Origin: Alphaproteobacteria bacterium
Lineage (GTDB): Bacteria > Pseudomonadota > Alphaproteobacteria > Sphingomonadales > Emcibacteraceae
Assembly: GCA_030432815.1 (NCBI GenBank)
Contig: JAUILB010000035.1
Coordinates: 1 to 14,771, forward strand
Direction: 5' to 3'
DNA: 14,771 nt
Shown here: positions 12,134-14,771 of the stretch, one piece after another
Layout: the number at the start of each line of letters is the position of its first letter
Numbering within the stretch: the first letter of the stretch is position 1
Position numbers and translations under genes: made by a program
Notes under the pieces: generated by a model
Seen by the model: only the letters and a program-made list of their open reading frames with translations
What the model was told of the DNA's origin: nothing
Databases searched by the model: none

Positions 12134-14455
12134 GTGCCGACATTCTCACCAAATCTGGAACATACTCTTCATCGCAGCGTAGCAGAAGCGAACAAAAGAA
12201 ATCACGAGTTTGCAACTTTGGAACATCTTTTGCTTGGGTTATTGGATGATAAGGATGCGATAGCAGTACTTCGGGCTTGTGATGTCAATATTTCGCAACT
12301 CCGAGCCGAACTTAAGGCTTATCTTGATCAGGAACTTGGAAATATTACAAGTGATAGTGAAGTGGATGCGACACCGACCGCCAGCTTTCAGCGCGTTATA
12401 CAGCGCTCAATCCTACATGTGCAGAGCAGTGGACGTGAAGAAGTGAACGGTGGAAATGTGCTTGTTGCTATATTTTCTGAGCGTGAAAGTCATGCCGTAT
12501 TTTACCTTCAACAGCACGAAGTTTCCCGACTTGATGTTGTGAATTATATTTCACATGGCCTTGCCAAATCAGGTGAACGTGAGGATCGTGAACCGGTTGA
12601 TGGTCAGATGGAAGAAGAAGAAGGTGAGGGAGGCGCCGGATCAAAAAGTGCTGTTGAAAAATATTGTATCAATCTTAATGAAAAAGCACGTGAAGGAAAA
12701 ATAGATCCGCTTATTGGGCGTGTTCAGGAAGTAGAGCGGACCATACAGATTTTATGCCGCCGATCAAAAAACAATCCTCTATATGTCGGGGATCCAGGTG
12801 TTGGTAAAACCGCTATAGCAGAAGGGCTTGCTTTAAGGATAGTGAATAAGGAAGTGCCGGAAGTTCTTCATAATGCAACAATTTACTGCCTAGAAATGGG
12901 TACAATTCTGGCTGGAACAAGGTTCCGTGGAGATTTCGAAGAGAGAATCAAGGCGGTTATTCGTGAAATCGAAGAAATGGATGGTTCTATACTGTTTATA
13001 GACGAAATTCATACGATCATTGGCGCCGGTGCGACGGGTGGCGGCGCTATGGATGCATCAAATCTTTTAAAACCAGCACTTGCTAAAGGTGCACTTCGCT
13101 GCATCGGGTCAACGACCTATAAAGAATATAGGTCATATATTGAAAAGGATCGCGCTCTTCTGAGAAGGTTCCAGAAAATTGATGTTGTTGAGCCGACGGC
13201 GCAGGAAACAAAAGATATTCTTAAAGGTATAAAGAAATATTTCGAAGAACATCACAATGTTAAATATAGTGATGAAGTGATTGAAGCTGCTGTTGATTTG
13301 TCGGTACGACATATTAATGAACGCAAACTGCCTGATAAAGCGATTGACATAATTGATGAAGTTGGTGCTTCGCAGATGTTATTGCCTGAACCTAAGCGCA
13401 AAAAAAACATTACGGTCGAAGATGTTGAAAATGTTGTTTCAAAAATGGCGCGCATCCCTCCCAAAAGTGTATCAAAAGATGATAAGTCGATCTTAAAAAC
13501 ACTTTCAAAAGATCTTAAACGGGTTGTCTTTGGTCAGGACCGTGCGATCGAAGTTCTTTCAGACGCCATAAAACTTTCCAGGGCAGGTCTGCGCGAAGAT
13601 GATAAGCCGATCGGTTGTTATCTGTTCAGCGGCCCTACCGGGGTTGGTAAAACAGAAGTTGCAAAACAACTTGCAAGTCTGTTGGGGGTTGAAATAGAAC
13701 GGTTTGATATGTCCGAATATATGGAACGTCATACCGTGTCGCGTCTTATTGGTGCGCCTCCGGGTTACGTGGGCTATGACCAGGGTGGATTGCTTACGGA
13801 TGCTATTGATAAAACACCACATTGTGTGCTTCTACTTGATGAAATAGAAAAAGCACATCAGGATATATATAATATTCTTCTTCAGGTTATGGATCACGGC
13901 ACGCTGACTGATAGCAATGGCAAGAAGATAGATTTCCGTAATGTTATTTTAATTATGACAACAAATGCCGGTGCGGTTGAACTTAGCAAGGAAGCAATCG
14001 GGTTTGGTGTGTCCGATCAGTCAGGTGCAGATGAAGAAGCTATTAAAAAATTATTCACACCTGAATTTAGAAACCGCCTTGATGCTATTGTGCCTTTCTC
14101 AGAACTTCCTCCAGCAGTGATTGAACAAGTTGTTGAAAAATTCATTCTTGAATTAGAGATGCAGCTGGAAGATCGTGGGGTTCATATTAAGCTATCACCG
14201 TCAGCCAAAGCATTTATTGCCGAAAAGGGATATGATAAACATTTTGGTGCGAGGCCGTTAAAACGCGTCATACAGGAAGAAATTAAAAAACCACTGGCAG
14301 ATGAGCTTTTATTCGGCAAACTTGTCGAAGGTGGAGAAGTAAAAATTGGTTGTAAGAATAAGAAGCTTATTATTGATATAGAACCAGGAAAATTATTATT
14401 GGAAGCAAAACCTAAGCCAAAGGATAAGAAAAAAGAGAAAGTTTCCAGTAAATAG
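12134..14455 (+). CDS. clpA: ClpA, ATP-dependent Clp protease ATP-binding subunit
   Basis: ClpA is the hexameric AAA+ unfoldase that feeds substrates into the ClpP peptidase. The start is the GTG at 12134, because AAGGAGAT (12122-12129) precedes it and the product then begins VPTFSPNLEHTLHRSV, the family N-terminus. An in-frame ATG at 12098 would overlap clpS and add 12 atypical residues. The 773-residue product has the ClpS-binding N domain (about 1-145), an acidic linker (155-168), D1 with Walker A GDPGVGKT (219-226) and Walker B ILFIDE (286-291), D2 with GPTGVGKT (500-507) and VLLLDE (565-570), and the ClpP-docking loop IGF at 622-624. GARPLKRVIQ (705-714) is the sensor-2 region. The C-terminus has a lysine-rich tail (about 759-773) longer than in E. 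coli ClpA (758 residues). The acidic linker and absence of a long middle domain separate it from ClpB and ClpC. Confidence 0.97.
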   Translation: MPTFSPNLEHTLHRSVAEANKRNHEFATLEHLLLGLLDDKDAIAVLRACDVNISQLRAELKAYLDQELGNITSDSEVDATPTASFQRVIQRSILHVQSSGREEVNGGNVLVAIFSERESHAVFYLQQHEVSRLDVVNYISHGLAKSGEREDREPVDGQMEEEEGEGGAGSKSAVEKYCINLNEKAREGKIDPLIGRVQEVERTIQILCRRSKNNPLYVGDPGVGKTAIAEGLALRIVNKEVPEVLHNATIYCLEMGTILAGTRFRGDFEERIKAVIREIEEMDGSILFIDEIHTIIGAGATGGGAMDASNLLKPALAKGALRCIGSTTYKEYRSYIEKDRALLRRFQKIDVVEPTAQETKDILKGIKKYFEEHHNVKYSDEVIEAAVDLSVRHINERKLPDKAIDIIDEVGASQMLLPEPKRKKNITVEDVENVVSKMARIPPKSVSKDDKSILKTLSKDLKRVVFGQDRAIEVLSDAIKLSRAGLREDDKPIGCYLFSGPTGVGKTEVAKQLASLLGVEIERFDMSEYMERHTVSRLIGAPPGYVGYDQGGLLTDAIDKTPHCVLLLDEIEKAHQDIYNILLQVMDHGTLTDSNGKKIDFRNVILIMTTNAGAVELSKEAIGFGVSDQSGADEEAIKKLFTPEFRNRLDAIVPFSELPPAVIEQVVEKFILELEMQLEDRGVHIKLSPSAKAFIAEKGYDKHFGARPLKRVIQEEIKKPLADELLFGKLVEGGEVKIGCKNKKLIIDIEPGKLLLEAKPKPKDKKKEKVSSK

Positions 14456-14498
14456 AATTTTATATTCAACCATTAAGCACAGGTTCATGATAGTAGTG

Positions 14499-14504
14499 TA
14501 TAAT
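14499..14504 (+). promoter_or_regulatory. Candidate -10 element of the 3'-edge gene
   Basis: A consensus TATAAT lies 43 nt before the ATG at 14547. No -35 hexamer of quality was found at 16-18 bp upstream, so this rests on one element only. The short clpA-to-next-gene gap (91 nt) shows no clear terminator hairpin. Confidence 0.3.
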
Positions 14505-14546
14505 ATCTGTTGTGTGGGGACATGTATCCAATAGGAGAACTGTCAA

Positions 14547-14771
14547 ATGAATAGAACACTTATTACAACCATATGTGCATTTACATTATGTTATGGAATT
14601 TCTTTCGCTGAAACCGGCTCGGAACGTTTCGAAAAGGAAATGGAAAAATACAAACAAACTGGAAAGTTTGAGAATTGTATTTTTAACCGGTCAATAAAAC
14701 GCACTAATGTTCTTGATGACAGCAATATCATTTTTGAAATGCGCAATAACGAAGTGTATCTCAACACTCTT
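14547..14771 (+). CDS. Secreted DUF6491-like protein, 5' part (cut by window edge)
   Basis: Seventy-five codons are visible. The product starts with a signal peptide (MNRTLITT, then a hydrophobic core to about residue 18, with probable cleavage after SFA at 19-21), followed by a charged, lysine/glutamate-rich helix (25-40). The segment CIFNRSIKRTNVLDDSNIIFEMRNNEVYLNTL (from residue 44) resembles DUF6491 proteins, which have a similar cysteine, a VLDDxxIxFEM strand and a YLNxL ending; these small exported proteins have no known function. AGGAG (14533-14537) is a good ribosome-binding site 9 nt before the ATG. The C-terminal part, where further conserved cysteines would be expected, is off the window, so family membership is moderate. 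Confidence 0.65.
   Translation, partial: MNRTLITTICAFTLCYGISFAETGSERFEKEMEKYKQTGKFENCIFNRSIKRTNVLDDSNIIFEMRNNEVYLNTL

Overview
The window is an ordinary chromosomal stretch of a moderately AT-rich, Gram-negative, flagellated alphaproteobacterium. The best lineage markers are a MipZ-type ParA ATPase (the alphaproteobacterial division-site regulator) and a DUF1489 protein, supported by a ClpS-ClpA pair and several exported or lipid-anchored envelope proteins. A marine Kordiimonadales/Emcibacterales-like relative is a guess that the sequence alone cannot settle. There is no transposase, integrase, CRISPR array, phage gene or rRNA.

Layout. Positions 1-351 (minus) hold the N-terminal part of lipB, cut by the window edge. 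It diverges from a short stand-alone FliN/SpoA-domain gene (452-709), and a tRNA-Leu(GAG) gene follows (790-877). Positions 1001-4724 (plus) carry four envelope-directed genes: an exported metallo-beta-lactamase-fold protein with a degenerate metal site, an M19 membrane-dipeptidase lipoprotein, an exported M55 DppA-like D-aminopeptidase, and a YajG-like lipoprotein read from a TTG codon. A strong terminator-like hairpin lies between the M19 and M55 genes. A GTG-initiated alanine-glyoxylate/serine-pyruvate aminotransferase (minus, 4727-5842) converges on the yajG-like gene with a 2-nt gap and diverges from mgtE.

The Mg2+ channel gene mgtE (6002-7396) is followed after one base by a DUF1489 gene. 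That gene overlaps, tail to tail by 23 nt, a Bax-like glucosaminidase gene (7795-8781, minus). Divergent from bax-like is a run of mipZ, a membrane-anchored J-domain gene that starts on the base after the mipZ stop, and a phosphomannomutase/phosphoglucomutase gene. clpS and clpA form an operon with their own probable promoter. The window ends in a 5' fragment of a secreted DUF6491-like gene.

How the genes work together. The M19 and M55 enzymes are both metallopeptidases active on small peptides, including D-residue peptides, and both are directed to the envelope. With the Bax-like glucosaminidase they suggest cell-wall turnover or peptide scavenging, although bax-like is not in the same operon. 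ClpS delivers N-degron substrates to ClpA, which works with ClpP (not in the window). MipZ and the J protein are probably co-translated, which raises a testable link between division-site control and a membrane co-chaperone.

I found no convincing new multi-gene system. The most unusual signals are the half-lost metal site of the MBL-fold protein, the intercistronic hairpin whose left arm copies the anti-Shine-Dalgarno sequence, helically phased GGTTnAACC dyads upstream of clpS, and the mipZ/J-domain coupling.
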